DNA from: Mimachlamys varia
Taxonomy: Eukaryota; Mollusca; Bivalvia; Pectinida; Pectinidae
Reading direction: 5' to 3'
Assembly (NCBI GenBank): GCA_947623455.1
Contig: OX392529.1
Span: 8,060,001-8,124,000, forward strand
Length of the DNA stretch: 64,000 bases
A program made the translations under genes and the position numbers. Below, one piece after another: positions 11,999 through 22,486 of the stretch. Numbering within the stretch: the stretch's first letter is position 1; each line of letters starts with the position of its first letter. The notes under the pieces were generated by a model, which saw only the letters and a program-made list of their open reading frames with translations, was not told where the DNA came from and did no database searches.

Positions 11999-13591
11999 TT
12001 AATTTCTCCTGTACATTGCACAGATATATCTATTCCAAATGTTTTGTCTGAATCTGAATGTTTGTTTTGTGTAATTCTTTTTACCCGCTTGCCTTCTGGG
12101 GGCATGAGGATCCCGCTGATATGAAATAGATGTGTATGGTCTGTTCACATTTTCATTCCAATGACACGAGGCAAGGAAAGCACGAGTTTTATATTGCTCA
12201 CTTCCAAAAGCAATGCACTTGTCCTGATAAATGTTCAGTGTATTGTTAAAACTTTCAACAAAAAATGTGTCCTTACCTAGTCTGAAATCATGAGGGTTTT
12301 TGTAAACAGTAGAATTTTGAATAACACCACGAAGAAGTTTTTCTGCTACAGGATCAGTTAATATAATTCTGGAAGGCTCATAGTTTGGGTCTGTTTGGCA
12401 TCGTGATGACTTGGGGCAATCTTTATGGTTGTTACAATAATGCTCGACTACATTGTCTAGTAGCTTTAACAGGGCATTGGCATCGCCGTCACAGTTTCGA
12501 ATAGCCCAGTGGAAATGTGTTGAAACCGGTTCAACTTTGTCGTTAAGTTGTTCCGACCATGTCTTTCCTTCTTTATATCGTGGTCCAGAGGCTACAGCAG
12601 ACAAAGAACTTTTCATACTCTTTACACCATGCCATGTGTCGTTTTGGTTTTGGGTGAATGGATGGTCTTTCACCAGTTTATTAATGGCCATATTTCGATC
12701 ATGAGTATGTGTCTTGATAGATATATCCTGACTTTCAAGATGATGATATATCCTTTCTGTGCCGATCTTCTCATGACGCTGAGTAACAAAATCATCAGCC
12801 TTACTGATGTGAACACAATTGAGCACTTTGTGGGTTTTGTCCCCAATAACTACCACACTGGTGTCTTTGGAATTTTTGCGCCATCCATGACGAGCATCGG
12901 TAACAATGTCTATTCCATCCAGGTCGTCATAACTGGCAATTTCATTGAGAAGAGCATCATTGGTGGATTCATCATATTCATTCTTTACAAAGTCTTTGTA
13001 GATGGAGAAAAATTTGTTTCTTTTTTCTACGGACAAAATACCTATTCCAGCCCCATTACAAAACCTTTCATAATGGGAAGGCAGCATTCCACTGCAGACA
13101 AATGAATGGTTAATTCTGTCATTGATGAGGTACTGTCCTGTTGGTAGGTATGGTGATGAAGACCACAAGTAGGTATGATGAGCTCGACTTTTGTGTGAGC
13201 ATTTTAGTTTCAGCACACCTACGTGTCCTTTACGTGTTGATGTTTTTACCAACAGTTTTCCTTGGCATCGCCGAGCATGACTTGCTGCAATGTCCATAAG
13301 TCTTGTAACCGAGTTTTGAGTAGTTACAAAGAGCTTCTGATTCACCTGCCGTTTAGTAGCTTGCAAGTATGCCGCAGGCACTGGCGCGCTTTCTTTGTGA
13401 TTTTTGTCCTTTTCTTCAATCCAAAAATCCAAAATATTTTCCATAATATCAAAGTTATTCACTGGTCTGTTAAGTTTTTGTACAAGATTTTCTCTGACCG
13501 ACTGTAATTTCTGCAATACTAAAGACTTTTTCAAATGATTTGCTGGAATTTCTAGTTTAAAAGATGGTGGTCTTGTCCTTTTGTCTGACAT
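11999..13591 (-). CDS. Kolobok-type DDE transposase
   Basis: Intact 530-residue single-exon protein starting with MSDKRTRPPSF. It should cut and paste the surrounding element by a DDE mechanism. The likely acidic triad is D232 (in TDARHGW), D298 (in THTHDRNMAI) and E446 (in FFVESFNNTLNIY). The family pattern around these is visible: an NDTWHGVKS block after the second Asp (from residue 317) and a LASCHWNENVNR block after the Glu (from residue 473). The N-terminal third contains Cys and His (C109, C131, H139, C166, C178) that may bind zinc or DNA. The start ATG at 13591 is the first in frame. It lies head-to-head with the gene at 14197, and both sit between the terminal repeats. Assignment to Kolobok rests on motif resemblance plus the TTAA flanks, not on an alignment. 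Confidence 0.85.
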   Translation of the reverse strand: MSDKRTRPPSFKLEIPANHLKKSLVLQKLQSVRENLVQKLNRPVNNFDIMENILDFWIEEKDKNHKESAPVPAAYLQATKRQVNQKLFVTTQNSVTRLMDIAASHARRCQGKLLVKTSTRKGHVGVLKLKCSHKSRAHHTYLWSSSPYLPTGQYLINDRINHSFVCSGMLPSHYERFCNGAGIGILSVEKRNKFFSIYKDFVKNEYDESTNDALLNEIASYDDLDGIDIVTDARHGWRKNSKDTSVVVIGDKTHKVLNCVHISKADDFVTQRHEKIGTERIYHHLESQDISIKTHTHDRNMAINKLVKDHPFTQNQNDTWHGVKSMKSSLSAVASGPRYKEGKTWSEQLNDKVEPVSTHFHWAIRNCDGDANALLKLLDNVVEHYCNNHKDCPKSSRCQTDPNYEPSRIILTDPVAEKLLRGVIQNSTVYKNPHDFRLGKDTFFVESFNNTLNIYQDKCIAFGSEQYKTRAFLASCHWNENVNRPYTSISYQRDPHAPRRQAGKKNYTKQTFRFRQNIWNRYICAMYRRN

Positions 13592-14196
13592 GTTGATAGT
13601 TGTGAATGTTACAAATGAGAAAATTTGTTACAAAGTAAATGTTCTCACATGTGTCCCCTGGATATGGAACATTCTAATATTTCTTCACAAAGGGGAACCA
13701 GACTATACTGAAAATAAGTTTTGAAGTAAATAAATGAGTATTTCATTGACGGTAAAATTGAAAAACCAATGCTGGATGTTCATCGAACAGATTTTAAAAA
13801 AGGAAAATAATCCTATCTGTATGCTTTCTTTATATTTTCCATAACTTGTAAATAGTAGTAAAATGCTGATTACCCCTGTGTTAGGCTGTGACTATTATTG
13901 GAATACCTGAAATTGGTCCCGCCAAAATGCCACATGGCTATCCTGTGACAGGTAGGCCAGAAATGGGGTGCTGTAACTATAAGTTATAAAGTGTACAGCT
14001 TGGTCTTTTAGTTTGTGCTTTAAAATTTTACACACATATTTTTAGAGTAAGACAAAACTAAACGTTCCTGTCACACCTTTTAAAGAAAAAATATATGTAA
14101 CATACAGAACTTAGGAAACACTTCCCCCCATGGACACCCTCCCAAACCTGTGATGTATTGGTCAGATTTAATTACTTTCGGCGAGAGATTAGAACA
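13592..14196. promoter_or_regulatory. Shared upstream region of the two transposon genes
   Basis: This 605 bp gap lies between divergent start codons and must hold the promoters of both transposon genes. I see no clear TATA box or other decisive motif. Introns in the 5' leader of the right-hand gene are possible. Confidence 0.4.
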
Positions 14197-14721
14197 ATGG
14201 CCGAGATGGAGGGAAAACAAACTATATCTCTGAATGTAACACAGCTTCAAAAGGATACCATTCAACACTTATTTCATCACAATGGATGGGATTTCGATGA
14301 AAATTTGTGTGAATCCATATGCACAGAATCTGAGATGGATATTCAGACTAACAATAGCAAATTTGTAATTGAGCAAAGAGATGGATACGAAGAGTGTCCA
14401 TATTGTTTATGTAAGCCTTGTATTACTCACGTAGTACAACGGCAAATGTGGTGGGAATGTGAGAATACTCAGCCAAATAAGAATAATAACAGTTTGAGAA
14501 AGGAGAAATATAAACGTTTCTGGACAATGCTTTTCCATAGGGAAGTGTTTTTGGATGAACGATATAAAACAAAGAAGCTCCATGCTTTACAGCGGGACCC
14601 GCATAGGAGAAAGCTAACCTGGCATAAAAGGGACATTTTACCAAAATGTGTCTTAGATAAAGTGAGAGCCTGGTTTCCAAATCCACCAGATATACCATAC
14701 CTGGGCCATATGTGGGAGTAA
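14197..14721 (+). CDS. Cys-rich accessory protein of the Kolobok-like element
   Basis: Start chosen at ATG 14197 (MAEMEGKQTISLN); the open frame extends further 5' but without an ATG. The product is 174 residues. It contains a compact Cys motif, CPYCLCKPCITHVV, followed by QMWWE, then RKEKYKRFWTMLFHR, LHALQRDPHRRKL and a C-terminal PKCVLDKVRAWFPNPP-x4-YLGHMWE. From memory, small proteins of this type recur beside transposases of this family in cnidarian and mollusc genomes; I cannot check that here. A role as DNA- or zinc-binding partner of the transposase is plausible but unproven. A possible polyadenylation signal AATAAA lies at 15025, still inside the element. Confidence 0.75.
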   Translation: MAEMEGKQTISLNVTQLQKDTIQHLFHHNGWDFDENLCESICTESEMDIQTNNSKFVIEQRDGYEECPYCLCKPCITHVVQRQMWWECENTQPNKNNNSLRKEKYKRFWTMLFHREVFLDERYKTKKLHALQRDPHRRKLTWHKRDILPKCVLDKVRAWFPNPPDIPYLGHMWE

Positions 14722-15273
14722 CTATTAACGATGGATTCTATGGTCCAGTGTGTTGATAGATAGGGTACACTGACACAAGATAACAATAATATCCTCTGGC
14801 TTGCTATAATCATCCCCTCGGGAATACGGGGCCGTCTTTGAGTTGATGTCATCTTAAATGGTGAGTAATCATTTTCCAATTAAGAATTTACTTAGAGCTT
14901 TTCATTGGTGACTTTGTGATATACTAGAATACGATAGGCAGCGTTTACAACTACAAACACGTGGAGTAACCATCATAATTCCACTTCCGGTATAAACATA
15001 AACAATACAACAGCTGTCAATCAAAATAAATAAAACCTACTGCTTCAGCACTTCAATCAAACACTACTAAAGAAATCGATTTTTGTTTGCAATAATAATG
15101 ACATCAGCAGATACACCACATGAAAGTCTCTAAGCATGCTTAAAAAGTATGTATCTATTTTTTTAACAATGTTGCTTTTCAAAGAACAACTGCTCTGAAG
15201 TGACTGTGGCCAGAAAAATTGAATTCACCACCATCTTTTTGATTGGTCGGTATTTATACCCCAGACCCGGTCT
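14722..15273. other. 3' flank of accessory gene within transposon
   Basis: Non-coding right arm of the Kolobok-like element. It has AATAAA at 15025-15030 and ends in the right terminal inverted repeat CAGACCCGGTCT at 15262-15273. Confidence 0.6.
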
Positions 15274-16550
15274 TTAAGGAGGCTAGACCCTACGTAATAC
15301 ACACGTTTTGATTCTTGTTTTGTGGTGACGTAGCTTCCTATTTGTGTACCCGGTATTTAAAAACGGGGTATCAAATTCGTTCTACACCGTGATATGTCGC
15401 GATGTCAACAATGGCGAGATGAGAGTGAACGGTTCAAGTCTTCAACTTAAGATTACGAGCAAATAAAGTATTGTCACGACCACTCCTATTGCAAAACAAC
15501 AACAAAAATAGATGTACACTATATCGACACATGGTCGGACACTGACAGCGACGGCAACAGTATAGAAACAGAATCGGAAGGTAGGCATATAGTACCGGTA
15601 CAACTGGCCATGTTTTCTCAAACTGGAGAGAGAGTCGGCGAGTGGTAGAATTATCCGTGTTGGCAGAACATTTGCACAACGGCTGTGCCTGGTGTCATTA
15701 TATATGCACTATTATGTTGTTGAAATATAACACAGAACGCCGGTAGTTGTTGTGTTATGAAATGATTTTTTTTTTTTTGACAAACATTTTATTGACATAG
15801 ACATTTTTACAAAAAAATGATTTCTTACAATCCATTATTCATATCACGCACATACCTAATTCCCAATCTTCCATGCGTTCATAATAAAACACACATTCCA
15901 CACAATTGACATTATTAAGCATTCCACACAATCTGACATATTTACCACTAGAACACATACTGTACTGCAGTACAGCTTCCATTATTTTACACTTACATTC
16001 TCTAACATTAAATACAAAAAATTCCGCTGTTATTATTAAACCATTACTGGTAATCGATCACTATTATGCATTCTGTAACATATTATTTACAATTCTTTTC
16101 GATTAATAACTACTTATTACAGGACACATCATATTCAAGAGTTACTTCCCTTTTTGATAATTTGGCGTAGATGTTTGTAGTTATTAAATAGTATAACGTA
16201 CCTCTATATGTAAAACTACGCCAAATTAATTTATCATTGTCATTATATTATAATGTACAACATTTTATACGTTAGAATCTAATGTTGATGTAATTATGAA
16301 CTTGTTTATGTATGTTTTGCTTCTTTTATGGCGGTGTTGGGTGCTTAGCGGTGTTAGTCGCTTTATCGTTTCACTAAAGTCATTAGTGCTACCCGTTGTT
16401 TATAATGTAACTTCCGGTGTAGATGACCTACAAAGTACGCAAGTCATCGGGTAATATTATTGTTGTGTCTGTACAATAAGATGTAAATACTGAGTTTTGT
16501 AATATACCCAGTCTTGTCGGATATGACCTGTATATAATTATAAATTGTCG

Positions 16551-17516
16551 TTAAAGAATGTTCGCGAGTAGTTTAAAATTAGGTTTGAGGTTTCTACTAT
16601 GGGACTGCAGTTCAGTACGGATTATGTTTTTCAAAATTTGAAACGCAGCATTAGTTGACAGTTGTTTGCGTTGGTACTTGATTATATTTCTTACTTTCCA
16701 TATTGTCCATTTAATACAGATAATTAATACATTTGTTAGTAGGTGGACCTCAGTTTCGGTTTCATTTGATTCACCGATAATCATATTTTCTTCGTTTAGT
16801 GATATTCTTATGTCGTGAATTTTGTCGATGATATTGCACTTAGCGAGTTGGATTAGTTGTGTACTGAACGTACAGTGATAAAATAGGTGAGGTAGTGTTT
16901 CTACTTCATTGTTACATAGGTGGCACTTTCCATCTGAACGGTTCATTATTTGTAGTTTATATTCTGTATATACAATCCTATGTAAACACTTCCACTGGAA
17001 TTCTTTTATTTTTAATGATATTGGTAATTGTTTTAGTTGCTTCCATATAAGATCCCAAGGAATGTCTTTTTGTAAATAATTTTCCCATTTCTCTTCTGCT
17101 TTTGGTTTAGTGTATGGTTGTAAAATATTTTGTATTGCAGATTCCTTTAGTTTTTGCACTGGTTGAAACACATTATTTTTATAATTACCAAAGCACAAAT
17201 TGTTATCTAGCACATGTTTTGTGTTGCGTGGCTGTATTAATATATATGAATCTTTCTTAAGTTTCTCAGTTAAAGTTCCAGTTATTGCTTTTTTTACTTT
17301 TGAGTATTCGGCAATCCAGTTTTGTTTGTTGATAAGTGTAGCAAGTAATATGTTGCTGTCTATAATTTTTTTGTTGATTTTGTCCCATATATCTTTTATT
17401 TTATTAATACCACTCATTGCGAATGATTGTGTCATAAGTGGTCTTTTGTTTACTTGTAAATGTATATTACCCCATAGATTTTGATCGAGCACATCTAATA
17501 TTGTCTTTATTGGCAT
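16551..17516 (-). pseudogene. LINE ORF2 C-terminal part after a frameshift
   Basis: 321-residue open frame overlapping the end of the upstream ORF2 frame by 50 bp. It carries the C-terminal zinc-knuckle-like segment of LINE ORF2 proteins, with C198, C201, H210, H214 and C215 in KCHLCNNEVETLPHLFYHC. Together the two frames total about 1,270 residues, close to the usual length of an L1-type ORF2. The MPIKTILDVL start is therefore an internal methionine, not a true start. Apart from this shift the copy is well preserved, so the insertion is probably not old. Confidence 0.85.
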
Positions 17517-20328
17517 CTTTGCTTGCCCAGGCTAATATGGCCGTTTTGTAAAATTTTGAAAATTTATTGAGATTTATTTCTTTTATGTCCGAGCATTTGC
17601 ATATGAAATATTCAGTATTATATTTATGATCTAGCTGTTGTAAGTAGAATCTGCCAATCTGGTTCCAACTTTGTGGCTCTGAATGTATAATTCTATAAAT
17701 TGTTTTAATGTATAAAGTTTCAATAAAAGATTCTAAATTTATCATCCCCATTCCCCCTTTCCTAATATCATTACAACATACTTTTCTATCCAGTTGATTG
17801 TTTTTCCCATCCCAAATATATCCCCATAGAATAGAATTTATCTCTTTAGCATATTTTGATGGTACTCCTCGAGTTTCAATTTCAAATCTAATTACTGACA
17901 GGATTAAAGATTTAATTATCAGTATTTTCCCGGTTATAGTGAGATTTCTAGTTTTCCAAACCTGCAAACAATTTTTTATTTTTGTTATCTTTTCACTCCA
18001 TATTTTATCATCATCAGTTATCCTTCCATGAAACACTCCTAAAGTTTTAACTGCAGTTTTTGACCATTTAATTTTTTTGAAAGAAGGTGTTTTATTTTTC
18101 CATGCACCAAGATATATTGCTTCTGTCTTATCATAATTAATTTTTGATCCAGATGCTTTTTCATACACTGACAGTATTTCAAAGGCTTTTATTATTGACT
18201 GTTCTGTTCTGTTAAATAACTGAGTGTCGTCAGCAAACATGTTGAGTTTAGTTTCAATTTGATTTATACCTGGCGATTGAATTCCCTTTATATTTTCATT
18301 TGCTCTTAAAGTACAGGCTAGCGGTTCTGCCTGAATTATATACAACATCGGAGCTATTGGACAACCTTGACGCGCAGATCTTGAAATATTGAAGTATGAA
18401 GATGTAAATCCATTCGTTTGTATACATGTTTTTGAATTTTTTAGAAGCATTTCTATCCAATCACAGAAAATATTGCCAAAGTTAAATTCTTTCATAGTTT
18501 TTAATATCCATCCCCATTCAATTCTGTCAAAGGCTTTTGTTTGATCAAGAAAGATAATACTACCTTCTTGGTTTTCTGATTCACAATAATCAATTATGTC
18601 TTGAATCTGACGATTAGCATCCATAATGTTCCTTCCAGGCACAAATCCTTTCTGATCAGTATGTATTAATTTGTCGAGTGTTGTTTTGAGTCTGTTAGCT
18701 AATATTTTTGCTATTATTTTGTAGTCTGTGTTGAGTAATGTCAACGGCCTCCAGTTTTTTATATCTTCCCTTTCCCCTTTCTTAAATAATAATTTGATTG
18801 TACCCTTAGTTTGAGAGTCAGTAAGTTTGTTATTGTTGAAAATTGTATCTATAAGTTGGATTATTTCATTTTTAATTAACCACCAGTACTTTTTGTAAAA
18901 TTCTGCAGTGATTCCATCTTCTCCTGGAGATTTATTGTTTTTTAACATTGATATTGCATGAATTATTTCTTCAGTGGACACCGGCCTGTCCATATCATTT
19001 TTCTCTTCATCTGATAGTTTATTTTCAATACATTGTGTTAGTTGATTGGCACTGTCTTTGTCCCATCCCTCAGTGTTAAAGAGTTTAGAGTAAAATTTAG
19101 TCTGTTCATTAAGTATATTTTTTATTCCTGTTTTAAAATTACCATCTTCCCCTTTTATTTTAAACCACTGTTTATTTTCTGCATTCAACTTTTCAAGACC
19201 ATAGAAGTATTTTGTAGATTTCTCATTTTCTTCAAAGATTTGTGTTCTTGATCTGACCCTAGATGCGCTTGTTCTATTATCATACACCTGTTTTATTCTA
19301 TTTTTTAAGAGATTTATTTTGTCATTGGTGCTGGTACTATTGTCATTCTGTTCAGAAAGAATTTGAAGTTCTTTTTCCATTGATTTGAGTTTTTTTTCTG
19401 TTGTGTTGAGTTTTTTTCCTATTTCCATTGCTAAACTTTTGATTTTTACTTTGGTTAGTTCCCACCAGTCACAGATACTATTTTGGTCTTTTTCCATTAT
19501 CCATTGTGCCCAGCAAGCTTGTAATGTGTTGTTGAAAATATTATCTTCAATAACTTCATTGCTCATTTTCCATGTTCCTGGTCCCCTTTCTATTTCATTT
19601 AATCTCAGTTTTATTGTCAAACTATTGTGATCACTGTATGGGCAGTTTCTTATTTTTATTTCATTTACTGCAGAGTTCATAGTTTTTGGTGTAAATATGA
19701 GGTCTATTCGCGATTTAGATTGTCCGCGTTCAAATGTGTATTGTTTCAAGTCTGTGTTTCGTTCGCGCCATATGTCTTCAACTTCACATTTTGTCAGAAG
19801 CGAACATAGTTCTTTATATCCAGAATCGTGTTTCTTTTGAATTGGGACTCGGTCTTTAATACTGTCCATTACACAGTTGAAATCGCCCATCATAATATTT
19901 CTAATGTCATGATTTTCTATATATGCAGTCAGCAATTTAAAGAATAATTTTCTTTCAGTCCCTTTATTAGGTGAATAAATATTTACCAAGTTATATCTTG
20001 TGTTGTCAGACTTTATTATGCATGTGAGTAGCCTGCCATTGTCATCGCATTTGTTTTCAGAAATATCAATTGGTAGATTATTTTTCCATAGTATAGCTAC
20101 CCCTCTCGAGTCACTGGTGCCATTATTCCAAATACTGCCACCATTAGCTATATCTTTCCATTGGTTTTGCCATTTCTTTGTGTCATTGTTAGTGCAGTGT
20201 GTTTCTTGCAGACAGATTATGTGGTATCTTTGACTGTTTAACCAGTGTAATAGCTTATCTCTTTTTCTGTTGTCTCTTAGACCATTTGCATTTAGACAAG
20301 CAATATATAATATATCATTAATTTTCAT
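17467..20328 (-). pseudogene. LINE ORF2, endonuclease and reverse transcriptase part
   Basis: 953 residues from ATG at 20328. An APE-type endonuclease fills residues 8-240: N14, the E42 of LQET, the GDFN block with D149 and N151, SRIDLIF near 206-212, and SDH at 232-234. The reverse transcriptase spans about 455-760: SPGEDGITAEFYKKYW, NWRPLTLLN, FLDQTKAFDR with catalytic D595 and D601, ARQGCPIAP, and MFADD with D700 and D701. These residues would nick target DNA and copy the element RNA. The frame ends at 17467, but the typical C-terminal domain continues in another frame from about 17516, so a single small indel near 17510 broke one long ORF2. Hence annotated as a pseudogene. The motifs fit the L1/Tx1 group; the exact clade is not determined. 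Confidence 0.88.
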
Positions 20329-20400
20329 TGGAAAGAATTAATAAAATAATGTTGTTGAGTTTACTGGATTTTCAAAAGCAGTTATATATGAAATGATTTT

Positions 20401-20939
20401 AGTCTGTACGCATTCACAGTGTGTATGTCATGTAAAAATACTACCCACGATAAAAACTTCCTAATAGCATCAAGGGAGACAACCTACCCTAGACACAGTT
20501 TTTCATTTAGTTTTCAATATGTAGCATAAAAAGCTTGTCTGTGATATTTGATTCAATTTATTGCTTGTGCTTTATGTAACTATATGGTATGTACAAAATT
20601 TGACTGTGAATACTGAAATTTGTCCGCTAGATATAAAAATAACACACTTTGTAACAATCGTTTTGTCTATTTTTCCACAAATAAAATATTTTTGAGGTAG
20701 CTATTGATTCCTTTTTTATTTTATTGTATGTTTGTGATTTTCAACAACATTCACAAGAAAAAAAAATAGAAAAAACATTAAATTTTGAGAAAATCATTTT
20801 TTTGGTGTTTTTTTTACCAAAAATGAAACAAGTCATAGGTGGGTTAGATTTTCACAAAATCATCTCTACCTGGTAGCATAGTCAACATATGAAAGTTTTA
20901 AGGAAATCTAGCGGTTAATTGCGAAAGGGTCGAGCCTCC
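20401..20939. other. Right arm of the second TTAA transposon
   Basis: Non-coding, T- and A-rich. It continues from the target duplication of the LINE to the right terminal repeat AGGGTCGAGCCTCC at 20926-20939. Confidence 0.6.
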
Positions 20940-20943
20940 TTAA

Positions 20944-21019
20944 ATGAATTTTTCAGCGTGCTGTATCTATTACTAAATTCAAAAGGTGCAGCATATGTGT
21001 GTTTTACGTCATCTTTAAT
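20944..21019 (+). repeat. Hammerhead repeat copy 2, right part
   Basis: Continues copy 2 after the inserted transposons: GTATCTATTACTAA, GGTGCAGCATATGTGTG and ACGTCATCTTTAAT align with 11430-11505. Similarity stops at 21019, exactly at the last base of the ankyrin gene's stop codon. Confidence 0.78.
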
Positions 21020-22287
21020 CAATCTTTATGTAAGAGAGACATATTCATGAAGTTACTAACGAGGACAATTTCAGCGGTTATAACACCCGGAAGTTGGAGC
21101 TGGGACAAATGGCGGACATCCTGTCTGTCTCTACCCATGGTGTGTCGGACCTTCTGGACACAGAGGTAGAAAAGGGGAGAAGGAGTACTAGACATTGCTA
21201 CCAAATCTATTAGGATTCCCGGAACGTCTTTACGATATCTGGAGAAACATATCGGATTGTTGCCGTGCATATCTCGAATATTTATTTGGGTCATCTCCAT
21301 GACTAGACACTCGATGCCAAGGAGACAACGACCCGGCTCGCACGAATCTAGGAGACAGAATAAAGGCGTGCGACCCATGTTGTCCTTTAAATTAGCGTCG
21401 CATCCTTTTTGTAAGAGCAAAGAAATTTTGTCGCCATTTCCCTGAATTGCAGTGCTGTGTAAGATCGTCTGTCCTTCGCCATTGGTTTGGTTTATGACTG
21501 GGTGATGTGCGACGTACAAGGCGTCACAGAGTTCCAATAGAGTCAGTCTTTCACATGAACAGATATGGTGTAAAAATGTGCATCCGTTTTCGTCAACGAG
21601 TGTGACGTCAGCCCCTTCATCAGTCAGATATTTGACGCTTCTCAAACGGCCATGCTTAGCCGCCACCGCGAGGGGTGTACATAAATGGACATCACGGATA
21701 TTAAGGTCAACACCACTTTCAATTAAGATTTTCATAGCACCGTGTAGTTCTTTTTTAGCAGCAAAATGGAGCAGGGTTTGGTTATCAGAACATAGCCTCT
21801 CCGCCCCGTCCGCCCCGTGCTGCAAAAGTATTTCCAATATACGCGACGCCTTTAAGATCTGTTCCTTTATGGAATTCCAAAATTCTGCTTCAATATCAAG
21901 ATCGTCAAAAAATAGTGTATTTTCTTCCGGCCAGATACGTGGCCAATATTGTAAACAAATATTGCACGGCGTTCTACCGTATATGTCCAATGCGCTCACA
22001 TCGGCTCCGTTTTCCACAAACAGTTTCACAATATCAGGTCTGCGGTACATACATGCAACATGTAATGGCGGAGACCGCGAAAGATGGCCACAAGGAAACT
22101 CTTGCAGAGCAGGAAACTTCCCGCCTGAAAACGTTTTCAATATCTGTCGACAAGTCTCCAAGTCGTTAGCCAGGATTGCGTTGTGTAATCTTTCTCCGAT
22201 CGGAAGACCCGTCCCCGTTGGATTAATCACATCTAACTGGGATGCTTCGCACTTGGATGTCATTTGGCAAGACATTTTACAACCCAT
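21019..22287 (-). CDS. Ankyrin repeat and SOCS-box protein (ASB-like)
   Basis: 422-residue single-exon gene, ATG at 22287. Ankyrin-type repeats run from about residue 70 to 345; clear ones are SPPLHVACMYRRPDIVKLFV (72-91), TLLHFAAKKELHGAMKILI (171-189), TPLAVAAKHGRLRSVKYL (204-221) and TILHSTAIQGNGDKISLLL (274-292). Residues 370-412, starting SPLFYLCVQKVRHTMG and including LSQLQLPGVIT, fit a SOCS box, the segment by which ASB proteins bind Elongin B/C and a Cullin ubiquitin ligase. The ankyrins would select the substrate. The N-terminus MGCKMS fits an N-myristoylation signal with an adjacent Cys, suggesting membrane attachment (inference). The stop codon lies at the edge of the hammerhead repeat. 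The SOCS box is diverged, so a plain ankyrin protein is the alternative. Confidence 0.8.
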   Translation of the reverse strand: MGCKMSCQMTSKCEASQLDVINPTGTGLPIGERLHNAILANDLETCRQILKTFSGGKFPALQEFPCGHLSRSPPLHVACMYRRPDIVKLFVENGADVSALDIYGRTPCNICLQYWPRIWPEENTLFFDDLDIEAEFWNSIKEQILKASRILEILLQHGADGAERLCSDNQTLLHFAAKKELHGAMKILIESGVDLNIRDVHLCTPLAVAAKHGRLRSVKYLTDEGADVTLVDENGCTFLHHICSCERLTLLELCDALYVAHHPVINQTNGEGQTILHSTAIQGNGDKISLLLQKGCDANLKDNMGRTPLFCLLDSCEPGRCLLGIECLVMEMTQINIRDMHGNNPICFSRYRKDVPGILIDLVAMSSTPSPLFYLCVQKVRHTMGRDRQDVRHLSQLQLPGVITAEIVLVSNFMNMSLLHKD

Positions 22288-22486
22288 GCTTACTGGATCA
22301 TGTCGGCAATATTGAAAATAAAACGCCGTCCGATATGGTTACGTCATTCAAATTATGACGTCATAATAAAGATAACCACGTGTCTCATTGTCTCCCATCC
22401 GTCGGATATACAAACAAGTCATGCCTTTTTTTATTTGTCTTTTCAGCTTTCCAACTCATTACATGTAGCATCTAGAGTAACAACGA
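22288..22486 (-). promoter_or_regulatory. Upstream region of the ASB-like gene with CRE motif
   Basis: About 200 bp between the start codon and the 36 bp array. A full CRE palindrome TGACGTCA lies at 22356-22363, about 70 bp upstream of the ATG, with an extra ACGTCA at 22341-22346. These are binding sites of CREB/ATF factors in animals; their use here is inferred from position only. Confidence 0.4.

Larger units (their letters stand above)
11801..15277. mobile_element. Kolobok-like DNA transposon with TTAA target duplication
   Basis: The element occupies 11805-15273. Its termini are inverted: AGACCGGGTCTG on the left and CAGACCCGGTCT on the right, a perfect 12 bp repeat that is itself nearly palindromic. 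TTAA flanks both sides (11801-11804 and 15274-15277). TTAA duplication together with the transposase family points to the Kolobok superfamily. Inside are a transposase on the minus strand and a divergent small gene on the plus strand, separated by a 605 bp shared upstream region. Both frames are intact, so the copy looks young and possibly autonomous. The right TTAA is also the left TTAA of the next element. Confidence 0.88.
15756..20400 (-). mobile_element. L1/Tx1-type LINE, 5'-truncated, inside the TTAA element
   Basis: On the minus strand the element runs from about 20386 to 15770. A 14 bp target duplication TATGAAATGATTTT flanks it at 15756-15769 and 20387-20400. The 3' end is a short A tail, seen as a T run to 15778. 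The copy begins only about 58 bp upstream of the ORF2 start, so ORF1 and the 5' UTR are missing: a classic 5' truncation during target-primed reverse transcription. 15779-16550 is its 3' UTR. Confidence 0.9.
15274..20943. mobile_element. Second TTAA-flanked transposon (non-autonomous), split by a LINE
   Basis: The body is 15278-20939, with TTAA at 15274-15277 and 20940-20943. Left end GGAGGCTAGACCCT and right end AGGGTCGAGCCTCC are inverted repeats with one mismatch in 14. Removing the LINE (and one copy of its target duplication) leaves about 1.03 kb with no transposase, so this was a non-autonomous element. The site is confirmed by comparison with the first hammerhead repeat, which runs straight through the equivalent TTAA position without any insertion. 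Confidence 0.82.
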
